Source of the DNA: Pseudobdellovibrionaceae bacterium
GTDB lineage: Bacteria > Bdellovibrionota > Bdellovibrionia > Bdellovibrionales > Bdellovibrionaceae
Length of the DNA: 36,921 nt
Assembly (NCBI GenBank): GCA_022843825.1
Contig: JALHMX010000019.1
Location: forward strand, 1 to 36,921
Reading direction: 5' to 3'
The translations under genes and the position numbers were made by a program. The notes beneath the pieces are model-generated. The model had not been told where the DNA came from. It did no database searches and worked only from the letters and a program-made list of their open reading frames with translations. This document shows, piece after piece, positions 26,160 to 34,892 of this stretch (positions are counted from its first letter, which is position 1; every line of letters begins with the position of its first letter).

Positions 26160-26182
26160 AAGCTCACCTAAAAAATGAGCTT
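26160..26182 (-). terminator. Hairpin between murD and ftsW
   Basis: On the minus strand AAGCTCA/TGAGCTT (26176-26182 with 26160-26166) form a perfect 7-base-pair stem with a 9-base loop, followed by only about four T residues. It begins inside the murD stop codon. It may be a partial terminator or processing site that tunes expression of ftsW-murG-murC-murB. It is too weak to call a full terminator. Confidence 0.4.
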
Positions 26183-27572
26183 ATTTAAATTTTTGTATTA
26201 TTTCACGAAAGTAGTTTCCGCGCTCCATATAGTTATCAAACATATCGAAGCTTGAGCAGGCCGGAGATAACAAGACGACATCAGCAATCCTAGACTTTTG
26301 GTAAGCAATTAGAACCGCTTCTTCAAAAGTTCCAATAAGATAAGTCTCACAGTAGTCACCCAAATCACGATTGATACGCTCTTTCGCTTCCCCGACCAAG
26401 ATCAAGGTTTTTACCTTTTTTCGGATCATATTCGCCAATGGCTCGTAATTAAGATTGGTATCTTTCCCGCCAGCAATCAAAATAACATTCTCGTCAAAAC
26501 AATCTAAGGCGCGAATAACCGCATGCACATTAGTTGCTTTTGAGTCGTTAAAAAATAAAACCCCACCAACTTTTCTAACATATTCTAAGCGATGACGCAG
26601 CCCCGGGAAATTATCTATGCTTTTTTGAATGGCCTCATTCGTTGCACCATGCTCGCGCGCCAAAAGCAAAGCAGCCATCACATTTTCGATGGAGTGCTTA
26701 CCTCTAAGTTTAATATTTTTAACACTAAATGTTTCTATTTCAGGTCCTGTACGCACGCGAATTTCAGAGCCAATATTGACGGCTCCGCCAATGTTCATAA
26801 TTTGTGGCTCTAATGCAGGTTTTCTTGAAAAATAAAAAATACGTCCTCGCTGGACTGCGGGATCGCGAGCTAATTCGACCACTGCATTATCGTCTGCATT
26901 TAAAATAGATGTGGTTGCTTGATTCGTATTTTTAAAAACTTTTCTTTTAGCATTAACGTAATCTTCCATAGAGCGATAACGATCTAAGTGATTTTCAGCT
27001 AAATTACAAAATACAATATTCGCTGGAGCAAAATCCATGCAGTGTTCTAACATAAAACCAGAAACTTCAGCTAATACGACCTTGGCTTTTTTATCTTCCA
27101 ATAAGTAATTAGTAATAGGATTCTCATTAGAGCCGCCGACCCAGACATCGACTTGGCTTTCCTTAAGCATCATTTCTGCTAAACGTGCAATAGTGGTTTT
27201 TCCATTGGTACCAGTTATCGCCACAATGGGTTCTTTAATAAAATTAGCTGAGAACTCAAACTCTCCGGTTATTTTAACTCCTTGTTGGCGTGCATATTCA
27301 AAAATTTTCAAGTGTGGCGCTACTCCGGGCGACAAGATGACTAAATCCTGCGACAAAAATGTTTTTGGCGAGTGCGATCCTAGCTCAAATTTAATGTTAG
27401 TATAACCATCTAACAAATCCAGCTGAGAAGATAGCTCGGGCTTTGATTTATGATCAGTGACCGTAACCTGCGCTTCATACTTAGTTAGAAACTTAGCTAA
27501 AGATACTCCCGTCTTTCCTAATCCCACAATCAATATTTTTTTATCTTTTAACTCAGAAACTTCTTTCCACAT
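26181..27572 (-). CDS. murD: UDP-N-acetylmuramoylalanine-D-glutamate ligase MurD
   Basis: MurD adds D-glutamate to UDP-MurNAc-L-alanine. The 463-residue product has an N-terminal Rossmann-like domain (ILIVGLGKTGVSLAKFL near 14-30), the ATP loop ITGTNGKTTIARL near 119-131, the central-domain motif AENHLDRY near 190-197, and the C-terminal FNDSKATNVHA near 318-328. An AGGA ribosome site lies about 7 bases before the ATG. It follows mraY after a 42-base AT-rich gap with no evident signal. Confidence 0.97.
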   Translation of the reverse strand: MWKEVSELKDKKILIVGLGKTGVSLAKFLTKYEAQVTVTDHKSKPELSSQLDLLDGYTNIKFELGSHSPKTFLSQDLVILSPGVAPHLKIFEYARQQGVKITGEFEFSANFIKEPIVAITGTNGKTTIARLAEMMLKESQVDVWVGGSNENPITNYLLEDKKAKVVLAEVSGFMLEHCMDFAPANIVFCNLAENHLDRYRSMEDYVNAKRKVFKNTNQATTSILNADDNAVVELARDPAVQRGRIFYFSRKPALEPQIMNIGGAVNIGSEIRVRTGPEIETFSVKNIKLRGKHSIENVMAALLLAREHGATNEAIQKSIDNFPGLRHRLEYVRKVGGVLFFNDSKATNVHAVIRALDCFDENVILIAGGKDTNLNYEPLANMIRKKVKTLILVGEAKERINRDLGDYCETYLIGTFEEAVLIAYQKSRIADVVLLSPACSSFDMFDNYMERGNYFREIIQKFK

Positions 27573-27614
27573 AATTTTTCCTACTTTTTTTATTTTTAAT
27601 TTTTATAAAATATT

Positions 27615-28691
27615 TTATCGAAGCTTCAGTGATGCTAGGCTTAACATAGCTAGCAAAATTGAAATAATCCAAAACCTGACGATAATTTTATTTTCAGTTA
27701 ATCCTTTTAATTCATAGTGATGATGTATCGGGGCCATTTTAAAAACTCTTTTTCCCGTCATTTTGAAAGACAGCACCTGAGTTATAACTGACAACGCCTC
27801 TAAGACGAAAATTCCCCCCAGAAGCACCATCAAAATTTCATTCTTCGTTAGAACGGCCATAACTCCCAAGAACCCACCCAAACTAAGGCTTCCCACGTCT
27901 CCCATAAACAATTGCGCCGGGTACGCATTAAACCACAAAAATCCTAGGCCCGCTCCTACAATAGCTCCAGAGAAAGGGGCTAACTCTCCAGCTCCAGCAA
28001 CATGAATAATCTGTAAATAGTTTGCAATTGTTAAGTGCCCTGCCACATAAGAAAACAACCCCAAGGTGGCAGCACATACGACAATAGGAACAATCGCTAA
28101 GCCATCCAATCCATCCGTAAAATTCACAGCATTAGCTGTGCCCACAATAACTAAAGAACCCGCGACCACATACCAATACCCTAGATCAAAAACTAATTGC
28201 TTAATGAAAGGAACGGTAATCACGGTATTAAAATTATAATACTTAATAAGTACAAACAAAGTTATACCTGCAACTAAAAACTCTGCCACCAGTCTTACTT
28301 TTCCCGATAGTCCTTTCGAGTTCTTTTTAGAAACCTTCAAATAGTCATCTGCATAGCCTATAAGCCCAAAGCACCAAGTGATAACCACGGCAGCCATAAC
28401 CAACGGGTTTTTTAAATCCAACCACAGCAAAATAGGCACTAAGCATGTCAAAAGAATCAGCCAGCCTCCCATCGTCGGAGTGCCTGCTTTCTTTTTGTGC
28501 TCTTGAGGACCATCATCTCGAATGGACTGACCAAAACTAAGAATCTTAAGCTTCTCAATAAATGCCGGCCCCCAGATAATACACAGAAAAAAACTGGTAA
28601 AAAAAGCGATGAAAGTTCGGACTGTGATGTAGCGGAAAACGTTAAAAATAGGAGAATACTCTGACAGTGAATATAGCCATTGATAAAACAT
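27615..28691 (-). CDS. mraY: Phospho-MurNAc-pentapeptide transferase MraY
   Basis: MraY moves phospho-MurNAc-pentapeptide onto undecaprenyl phosphate to make lipid I. The 358-residue integral membrane protein has about ten hydrophobic helices. It carries the signatures [18 protein letters not shown] near 60-77, [13 protein letters not shown] near 187-199, and the C-terminal [12 protein letters not shown] near 320-331. It would normally follow murF directly. Here the convergent queF gene intervenes, so it probably needs its own promoter in 28692-28763 or read-through across antisense queF. Confidence 0.97.
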   Translation of the reverse strand: MFYQWLYSLSEYSPIFNVFRYITVRTFIAFFTSFFLCIIWGPAFIEKLKILSFGQSIRDDGPQEHKKKAGTPTMGGWLILLTCLVPILLWLDLKNPLVMAAVVITWCFGLIGYADDYLKVSKKNSKGLSGKVRLVAEFLVAGITLFVLIKYYNFNTVITVPFIKQLVFDLGYWYVVAGSLVIVGTANAVNFTDGLDGLAIVPIVVCAATLGLFSYVAGHLTIANYLQIIHVAGAGELAPFSGAIVGAGLGFLWFNAYPAQLFMGDVGSLSLGGFLGVMAVLTKNEILMVLLGGIFVLEALSVITQVLSFKMTGKRVFKMAPIHHHYELKGLTENKIIVRFWIISILLAMLSLASLKLR

Positions 28692-28713
28692 CTACACACC
28701 CTAGCATAAAGTC

Positions 28714-28742
28714 TTGCATAAGTTCAAGAGAAACTTTATAAA
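28714..28742 (+). promoter_or_regulatory. queF promoter with a palindromic -10 shared with mraY
   Basis: On the plus strand TTGCAT (28714-28719) and TATAAA (28737-28742) are 17 bases apart. Transcription from about 28749 would leave a short leader with the AAGGAG ribosome site of queF. The -10 lies in the perfect palindrome TTTATAAA (28735-28742), so the same bases give a TATAAA -10 on the minus strand facing mraY, with a leader of about 37 bases. No good minus-strand -35 is visible. Confidence 0.5.
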
Positions 28743-28769
28743 TTGTTGAAATTTAAGGAGTTTATGAAA

Positions 28770-29282
28770 ATGTCTAAAGCTCAAAAAAATCGCGCAGAGG
28801 AACTTAAGAAATTTAAACTAGGATCAAAAGAGACAACCTACAGTTTTAAATACTCATTTAATCACCTTGAAGCTTTTGAAAACAAAAATCCTGATCACAC
28901 AGCATGGACCTCTTTCGTTTGCACCGAGTTCACTTCGCTTTGTCCTAAAACTGGCCAACCTGATTTTGCAAAAATTTTTATAAATTACATCGCTGATAAA
29001 AAAATGGTCGAAAGCAAGTCTATGAAACTTTATTTATTTGGTTTTCGCAATCACGGAGATTTTCATGAGGACTGTATTCAAACGATCTGTAATGACTTGG
29101 TAAAATTATTAAAACCTAAATACATCGAAGTCATTGGAGAGTTTACTCCTCGCGGTGGGATAGCCATCTTCCCATATGCTTCAGCACATAATGGCACAGC
29201 GGAATTTAAAACGTTGCACACACATCGCCTGCTCGGGTACGCACCGGGTAAGTATTCGTGCGATTTAAGTAAAGTTTATTAA
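28770..29282 (+). CDS. queF: NADPH-dependent preQ0 reductase QueF
   Basis: QueF reduces 7-cyano-7-deazaguanine (preQ0) to preQ1 in queuosine tRNA-modification synthesis. The 170-residue product is the short unimodular form, with catalytic cysteine C58 and D65 in FTSLCPKTGQPD. The NADPH-binding QueF motif ESKSMKLYLF lies at 81-90 and H99-E100 in DFHED. I choose the ATG at 28770, 9 bases after AAGGAG. The ATG at 28764 is also possible but only 3 bases from it, and upstream TTG codons precede the likely transcript start. It is embedded on the opposite strand between murF and mraY, and its stop overlaps the murF stop by 4 bases. Confidence 0.95.
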   Translation: MSKAQKNRAEELKKFKLGSKETTYSFKYSFNHLEAFENKNPDHTAWTSFVCTEFTSLCPKTGQPDFAKIFINYIADKKMVESKSMKLYLFGFRNHGDFHEDCIQTICNDLVKLLKPKYIEVIGEFTPRGGIAIFPYASAHNGTAEFKTLHTHRLLGYAPGKYSCDLSKVY

Positions 29283-30697
29283 TATTTCGTCGACCAGTTT
29301 AAAGGCTCGCAAAGTTCGACAAAACGTTCAGTTCTAATGCCGCGCGACCCTTTCACGAATATAAAATCTTTAGGTTTAATCAGTTTAAAAAATGATTTCT
29401 CCATGGCCTCTGTTAGATCCGCGTCTAAATTATAATTTTTAAAGCCTGCAGCTTTTAATCCGGCTTCGAAATCTTTAAAGTTTTCCCCAATAAAAAACAC
29501 AAAATCAAATTTTTGCTGGCCGACAAGTTCACCCAGCTCTTTATGTAAAGCTGCAGATTGCGCACCCAATTCCCGCATTTGACCTAAGGCTGCAATTTTT
29601 CGTCCCTGCACTGAAAGTGTTTTAATATTTTCTATAAGAGCTTTCATGCTGTCTGGATTGGCGTTATAGCCATCGAACAAAATATCAACTTTTCTATCAC
29701 TTTGAATAAACTGATTTCTTCCCCAACTGGATTTACAAAAGGGTAAAGAATGCCAAATATCTTCTGGCGGCATGCCTGCAGCGTAACTTAAACAGGCGGC
29801 AGCCATAAGGTTAACAATATTGTGTTGACCAAAAACAGGAATCTCCGCTACGCCGGGAACGGCGGCGATACTTCCATGAATTTTTAAACCGCTTTGAGTG
29901 AATGACTCAACCTGAAAAAAGACGTCGGCTTCTTTGTTTTTTTCAGAAAAACTGAGCATCCGACCTGCTGGAAATTTTTTAGCAGAGGGGTACATCATAT
30001 CAAATGTCAGATCCTGATCTTGATTAAAAATTCGAACTGTGTTTTCGCCTGAAGACAAATAAATTTCTTGCTTAGCCTCAGCAATTTTTTCAATGGTCCC
30101 AAAATATTCAATATGGGCTCGTCCTACCATGGTGCATACGACATAATCAGGCTGAGCCAATTCCACCAAACGGGAGATTTCTCCCGCATGATTCATTCCC
30201 ATTTCTATTACTGCAAAGGCCGCATCAGTCGGTGTAGAAAGTAAAGTTAAAGGCACACCCCAGTGATTATTGAAGCTGCCTTGATTAAAATGTGTTTTCT
30301 GATAATTATTTAAAATGGCTGCTGTAAATTCTTTAGTGGTCGTCTTACCATTCGATCCAGTGATAGCGATAAACTCTGTAGCTAAACTTTGACGATAATT
30401 TTTCGCGAAACTCTGTAGCGCTATCAGCGTATCTTCCACCACAATAACACTGATCTTATCTGACAAAACTTCGAAGCGGTGATCCAAACGATGTATAATA
30501 AGCAGACCAGCCCCAGCCATATAGGCTTTACTGAGGTACTCATGGGCATCGTAGGTTTCTCCCACTAGGGCAATGAATATTTTATCTTTAAGATTTTGTC
30601 GTGTATCCGTACCAATTTCAGAAAATTCCGTACGTACGCGCGAAATAATTTTTCCATCTGTCCACTGCGCAACCTGTTCAATCGTCCACTTACCCAT
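29279..30697 (-). CDS. murF: UDP-MurNAc-tripeptide D-alanyl-D-alanine ligase MurF
   Basis: MurF adds D-Ala-D-Ala to complete the UDP-MurNAc-pentapeptide. The 472-residue product has the N-terminal substrate domain with DTRQN near 31-35, the ATP loop ITGSNGKTTTKEF near 111-123, the motif EMGMNHAGEI near 162-171, and the C-terminal DGYNANPDSM near 336-345. It starts 3 bases after the murE stop. Its 3' end is tail-to-tail with queF, with a 4-base overlap and no space for a terminator. Confidence 0.97.
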   Translation of the reverse strand: MGKWTIEQVAQWTDGKIISRVRTEFSEIGTDTRQNLKDKIFIALVGETYDAHEYLSKAYMAGAGLLIIHRLDHRFEVLSDKISVIVVEDTLIALQSFAKNYRQSLATEFIAITGSNGKTTTKEFTAAILNNYQKTHFNQGSFNNHWGVPLTLLSTPTDAAFAVIEMGMNHAGEISRLVELAQPDYVVCTMVGRAHIEYFGTIEKIAEAKQEIYLSSGENTVRIFNQDQDLTFDMMYPSAKKFPAGRMLSFSEKNKEADVFFQVESFTQSGLKIHGSIAAVPGVAEIPVFGQHNIVNLMAAACLSYAAGMPPEDIWHSLPFCKSSWGRNQFIQSDRKVDILFDGYNANPDSMKALIENIKTLSVQGRKIAALGQMRELGAQSAALHKELGELVGQQKFDFVFFIGENFKDFEAGLKAAGFKNYNLDADLTEAMEKSFFKLIKPKDFIFVKGSRGIRTERFVELCEPLNWSTKY

Positions 30698-30699
30698 AC

Positions 30700-32187
30700 T
30701 TATTTTTCCATGTACTTTCTAGCTATTGTAAAATCACTAAAATATTTTTTTTCTTCGCCAACAATTTGATAATCTTCGTGTCCTTTACCTGCAATTAAAA
30801 CCACATCTTCATCTTTAGCTTCTTGGATGGCCCAAGCAATTGCTCGTTCTCGGTCTACTTCAGACTTATATTTTTGATAACCAGCAGGGATACCTGATTC
30901 AATATCTCGAATAATTTTCTGCGGTTCTTCCAGTCGTGGATTATCCGAAGTAATAACGACAAAATCACTTAACTCACAGGCTATTTTAGCCATCTGTGGG
31001 CGTTTTCCTTTATCTCGATCCCCACCGCAACCGAACACACAAATTACTCGGCCGTCGGCGCGATTCTCTTGCTGAATTCGACGTATTGACTGCAAGGTAT
31101 TAAGTAAAGCATCTGGTGTATGTGCGTAATCCACAAAAACCACTCTTTGAGAATTACTGGCATCGACTTTTTGCAAACGACCAGGAATGCCTTTAAAATC
31201 TAACAGCGCCTCTGCGCACTCCTGTAAAGTAATTCCACAAGTGAGTGCCGCGGCGATACAGGCTACGACATTGTAGACCGTGTGCACGCCGGGAACATAA
31301 ATTTTAAACTCTTTTATTTCTGTCGCTGTATGCAAATCAAATATAGTCTCTCCAAAATTCATTTTTTTAATTTTAAAATAAAAATCTGACTCCGTTTGCC
31401 CGTACGTCCATGTGATAACGTGCTCAGGGATTTTTAGTTTACGCCCGTACTTATCATCTACATTTATAATTGCAAACAAAGGAGACTTCTGCGACTTCCA
31501 CAATAAGTTGCTAAAAAGTTTTTGCTTGGCTGCAAAATAATTATCCATTGTTTGATGATAATCCAGATGATCTAACGTTAAATTAGTGAAAATAACAGTA
31601 TTAAAGTGAACACTGTCCGCACGGTTTTGATCTAGCGCGTGTGAGGAAACCTCCATCGCAGCCGCAAAGGCCCCTTGCGCAACAAACTCAAAAAGCCGCG
31701 ACTGAAGTGTCACAGGATCTGGAGTTGTCATCTGCGAGTCCCAAATATAACTGCCCACACGGTGATTGACAGTACCCATTACGCCAGTCAATTTTTTTTG
31801 TGAGTTAAGAATGTGCTCTAAAATGTAAGTGATCGAAGTTTTTCCATTTGTACCGGTCACGCCGATACAAAACAATTTCTGAGAAGGTTGGTGATAATAC
31901 TTTGAAGCGATGTCGTCTAAGGCCTCGCGAGCACTTTTTACTTTAAAAACGGCTCCAGAAAATTCTTTGGGCACAGCCTTAACGTTTTCAACCACTAAAG
32001 CCGAAGCCCCATTTTCAATTGCAATTGATATAAACTGATGACCGTTGCTTTTAGTGCCCACAATTGCAAAATAAACTGACCCAGGTTTAGCTAGTTTTGC
32101 ATCAAAAAAAAGACCTGTGACTTCTGTGTCTAAATGCCCTGAGGCTGACTCCAAGCTATAGCCTAAAAATAGTTGCTGCAGTTTCAC
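30700..32187 (-). CDS. murE: UDP-MurNAc-L-Ala-D-Glu: meso-diaminopimelate ligase MurE
   Basis: MurE adds the third residue of the stem peptide. The ATP loop GVTGTNGKTSITYIL and the C-terminal motif TSDNPRLEEP are visible. DNPR is the form found in meso-diaminopimelate-adding enzymes, so meso-DAP is the likely substrate. An open frame reaches back to an ATG at 32239-32241. I prefer the GTG at 32185-32187 (VKLQQLFLGY), because family members usually begin at this point and the longer form would overlap the divergent hydrolase start. No Shine-Dalgarno is seen before either, so the start is uncertain. The product is 495 residues from the GTG, or 513 from the ATG. Confidence 0.93.
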   Translation of the reverse strand: MKLQQLFLGYSLESASGHLDTEVTGLFFDAKLAKPGSVYFAIVGTKSNGHQFISIAIENGASALVVENVKAVPKEFSGAVFKVKSAREALDDIASKYYHQPSQKLFCIGVTGTNGKTSITYILEHILNSQKKLTGVMGTVNHRVGSYIWDSQMTTPDPVTLQSRLFEFVAQGAFAAAMEVSSHALDQNRADSVHFNTVIFTNLTLDHLDYHQTMDNYFAAKQKLFSNLLWKSQKSPLFAIINVDDKYGRKLKIPEHVITWTYGQTESDFYFKIKKMNFGETIFDLHTATEIKEFKIYVPGVHTVYNVVACIAAALTCGITLQECAEALLDFKGIPGRLQKVDASNSQRVVFVDYAHTPDALLNTLQSIRRIQQENRADGRVICVFGCGGDRDKGKRPQMAKIACELSDFVVITSDNPRLEEPQKIIRDIESGIPAGYQKYKSEVDRERAIAWAIQEAKDEDVVLIAGKGHEDYQIVGEEKKYFSDFTIARKYMEK

Positions 32188-32199
32188 ATACAACAGGCT

Positions 32200-32207
32200 A
32201 GTATACT
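32200..32207. promoter_or_regulatory. Palindromic -10-like element between murE and the embedded hydrolase gene
   Basis: The perfect palindrome AGTATACT reads TATACT (five of six -10 bases) on both strands. It lies in the 30-base gap between the divergent murE (GTG at 32187) and hydrolase (ATG at 32218) starts. Transcripts would begin about 4-7 bases before either start codon, giving nearly leaderless mRNAs, in keeping with the lack of ribosome sites. No clear -35 is present on either strand, so this is a tentative call. Confidence 0.35.
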
Positions 32208-32217
32208 TCACACAACT

Positions 32218-32901
32218 ATGCAAATTAACAAACCTATTCAATTTTTAGATGACATTCAATACTCGCAGCACCCTGATGCCTTTTGGGTGTTTATGTTTCA
32301 CGGCTTTGGCGCCGATGCTTCGGACTTAAAACCACTGGCCGATGTCCTAACTCCTGAGAATATGAAAATAAATTGGGTTTTTCCCAACGGCATTTTTACT
32401 GTGCCGATTGGCCCAATGATGAGCGGGCGCGCATGGTGGCCTCTTACATTATCGCAACTTCCATCTGATTGGTCGCATTATTCCCCGCCTGAATTAACTT
32501 CACTAAGACCACAAATTTGGAAAATGATTGAATCTTTTAAAATTCCTTGGAACCGCATTATTCTAGGTGGCTTCTCACAGGGCGCCATGCTGGCGACAGA
32601 AGTTTACTTGTCTGCACCCGAGACTCCGGCAGGATTGATTAGTTTTTCAGGCTCGCTAATTCGAAAAAAAGAATGGACCGAGGCACTCGCTCAGAGGAAA
32701 AACCAAAAAGTCTTTCTGTCACACGGAGAAATGGATCCTGTTTTGCCATCAAGTGGCACTCAAAAGTTAATGCAAATTTTAAAGGAAAACCAAATTCAAT
32801 GTGACTTTTGCTCTTTCCGGGGCGGTCACGAAATTCCTACTCAAGCCATAACCAAAGCTAAAATATACCTGCAGTCTATTCAGTCAAAGTTTCTTTCATA
32901 A
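32218..32901 (+). CDS. Alpha/beta hydrolase, carboxylesterase/phospholipase family
   Basis: The 227-residue cytoplasmic product matches the short carboxylesterase/lysophospholipase-like (YpfH/abhydrolase_2) family. The oxyanion-side motif is FHGFGADASD near 28-37. The nucleophile is S120 in GGFSQG, the acid D173 in SHGEMDPVLP, and the histidine H204 in RGGHEIP. The start at 32218 (MQINKPIQFL) is chosen because the upstream part of the frame lies inside murE; no ribosome site precedes it. It is embedded on the opposite strand between ftsI and murE, and its 3' end overlaps that of ftsI by 26 bases. The natural substrate is unknown. Confidence 0.88.
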   Translation: MQINKPIQFLDDIQYSQHPDAFWVFMFHGFGADASDLKPLADVLTPENMKINWVFPNGIFTVPIGPMMSGRAWWPLTLSQLPSDWSHYSPPELTSLRPQIWKMIESFKIPWNRIILGGFSQGAMLATEVYLSAPETPAGLISFSGSLIRKKEWTEALAQRKNQKVFLSHGEMDPVLPSSGTQKLMQILKENQIQCDFCSFRGGHEIPTQAITKAKIYLQSIQSKFLS

Positions 32902-34882
32902 AAACAGTCATGTTTCTGTCTTCATCTAGTGCTTCTCCAGCTTCAGGATGAGTGCGATATACACGACCGGACTTGCCCACGATTTTCAGTTTTATTTCTT
33001 TTTCAGAAACTTTGCCTAAAGCTTCTCTCAGCGTAAGACTTTTCAGATCTGGCGCCGAAGTAATGACCGAGGAAATACTGTGAAGTTGTTCGCGAGAATA
33101 TGTTTCTAGCTTTTTCTCACTATTAATAAAATCGTCAGTATCTTCGTGCTGTTCGTCGTGAGCGTTAGCCAAGCTTCTCTCGTGCTGATTTGGGGCTAAG
33201 CCATCTTTTCTGATTGCATAAGAAGCTATACTTGCAAATAGTGGAGAAGCTATTGCAGATCCGTAGTAACCTAATTTTTTAGGGTAATCCACAGCCACAT
33301 AAATCACATACTGCGGATCATTGGCCGGAATAAAACCTGCAAAACTGGCTATATAGGCTCCTTTTAAGTATCCACGTGCAGACGCATTGATTTTTTGAGC
33401 GGTTCCGGTTTTTCCAGCCACTTCATATCCAGGAACACGCGCTGTTAACCCTGTGCCCTTACCTGTTGTTACTCCAACTAACATTTTACGCATTTCTTGA
33501 GCTACATTTTCAGAGATAACCCTTCGAGCTTCCCGATCTGGCGCAGAACTTACCTCTCCGGTATCTAAATCAGTTACCCGTTCAACAATATACGGCGTAT
33601 TTAAGTAACCACCGTTAGCAATTACCGCATAGGCATTGGCCATCTGAAGCGGCGTTGAAGTTATTCCGTGGCCAAAAGAAATATTAGCTAAAAGATGATC
33701 CCCCCATGGCAAGCCAAGCATAATTCCTTTAGCTTCTCCTGGTAAATCAACCTGCGAACGTGATCCAAAACCGAATTTTTTAAGTATTTCTTGTACATTA
33801 CTTGCACCCAGTTGCAATGCTATTTTGCTGGTTCCCACATTGGATGAATAAGCCAAAACTTCATTGACAGTAATAAGTCCCTGATTGTGGCTGCGCTCTG
33901 CCTCGCGGATAACTCGCTTGCCAATTTTAAAGTGTCCGTTCTCACAAAATATTTTACTTTCCGGCGTCAAAATATTCTTCTCCAGCGCACCTGCAATAAC
34001 AAAAGTTTTTAATGTGCTTCCAGGCTCGAAAGTATCAGTTACAGATCTATTTCGACGAACATAGGAATTAAATTTCTGTGGGTTATTAAGATCATAATGA
34101 GGAAGGCTTGCGATGGCTCGAAGAGCTGATGTCTTAGCATCAAGTACTATTGCATAAGCCCCATCGGCATCATGTTTTTTTATCGCCTCCATGAGTTCAG
34201 TCTCAACAAAATATTGAAGGTCTGCATCGATGGTCAGCTTAACTTCTTTGCCCTGCGGAGTTTCTTTAAAAATCATTCCATCTAGGACCAGCGGACGACC
34301 TTTAGCATCTCTACGCATAGACACTTTTTTATTTTCGCCTCGCAGGTCCTGGTCTAAAGCCAGCTCTATGCCTTCAAGACCGTTACCTTCTTTCCCGACA
34401 AATCCTAAAGTCGAAGACAGCATATAGTCATTGGGATAGACGCGCTTCCATTCTTCCACAAAACCAATTCCCCGTATTTTGTGTTCCTTAATTTTATTGA
34501 TGATATCACTACTCACTAACCGTTCAATCCACACAAATCTTTTATCTTTATCGCGCATTTTTGAGTATATTTTAGAATAAGAGTCCGTTAAATATTTCGC
34601 TAGCAGCCGCGCTGTTTTTCTACGATCATCTATACTTTTAGGATCGGCGTATACCGAATATGCAGGTGCTGACATAGCTAAATCTTTTCCGTTAATATCA
34701 ACTATATTTCCGCGACGCGAAGGCAATGTGACTACGGTTTGAAACTGTCGCTCTTGCAGAGTATTTAATCTTTCATGTGGTAAAAACTGAAGATAAGCTG
34801 CTCGACCCAATAACACGATCCACAAAGAAACAACGAAGAAAAACAATGAAACTATTTTAATTTTGGATTTTTTTTTCGTCAT
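32876..34882 (-). CDS. ftsI: Septal peptidoglycan transpeptidase FtsI (PBP3) with C-terminal PASTA domain
   Basis: FtsI cross-links septal murein with FtsW. The 668-residue class B PBP has a short cytoplasmic N-terminus, one transmembrane helix (about 10-30), and the PBP dimer domain (about 50-210). The transpeptidase domain carries all three active-site motifs: S289-TLK, S346-SN, and K491-TG. A PASTA-type domain lies at about 605-663. PASTA tails are absent from E. coli FtsI but occur in Gram-positive class B PBPs and some delta-type bacteria. It begins 10 bases after ftsL and overlaps the embedded hydrolase gene tail-to-tail by 26 bases. Confidence 0.95.
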   Translation of the reverse strand: MTKKKSKIKIVSLFFFVVSLWIVLLGRAAYLQFLPHERLNTLQERQFQTVVTLPSRRGNIVDINGKDLAMSAPAYSVYADPKSIDDRRKTARLLAKYLTDSYSKIYSKMRDKDKRFVWIERLVSSDIINKIKEHKIRGIGFVEEWKRVYPNDYMLSSTLGFVGKEGNGLEGIELALDQDLRGENKKVSMRRDAKGRPLVLDGMIFKETPQGKEVKLTIDADLQYFVETELMEAIKKHDADGAYAIVLDAKTSALRAIASLPHYDLNNPQKFNSYVRRNRSVTDTFEPGSTLKTFVIAGALEKNILTPESKIFCENGHFKIGKRVIREAERSHNQGLITVNEVLAYSSNVGTSKIALQLGASNVQEILKKFGFGSRSQVDLPGEAKGIMLGLPWGDHLLANISFGHGITSTPLQMANAYAVIANGGYLNTPYIVERVTDLDTGEVSSAPDREARRVISENVAQEMRKMLVGVTTGKGTGLTARVPGYEVAGKTGTAQKINASARGYLKGAYIASFAGFIPANDPQYVIYVAVDYPKKLGYYGSAIASPLFASIASYAIRKDGLAPNQHERSLANAHDEQHEDTDDFINSEKKLETYSREQLHSISSVITSAPDLKSLTLREALGKVSEKEIKLKIVGKSGRVYRTHPEAGEALDEDRNMTVFMKETLTE

Positions 34883-34892
34883 GAGTTATCCA

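Noticed and set aside
28703-28708. TATGCT as the -10 of mraY
   Set aside because: Transcription from it would start downstream of most of the mraY ribosome site, and no suitable -35 is present.
28743-28769. TTG start giving a 179-residue QueF
   Set aside because: It lies upstream of the AAGGAG ribosome site and of the expected transcript start.
32188-32241. Longer murE starting at the ATG of 32239-32241
   Set aside because: It would add 18 residues not typical of MurE and overlap the divergent hydrolase start. It has no ribosome site either. Kept as an alternative only.
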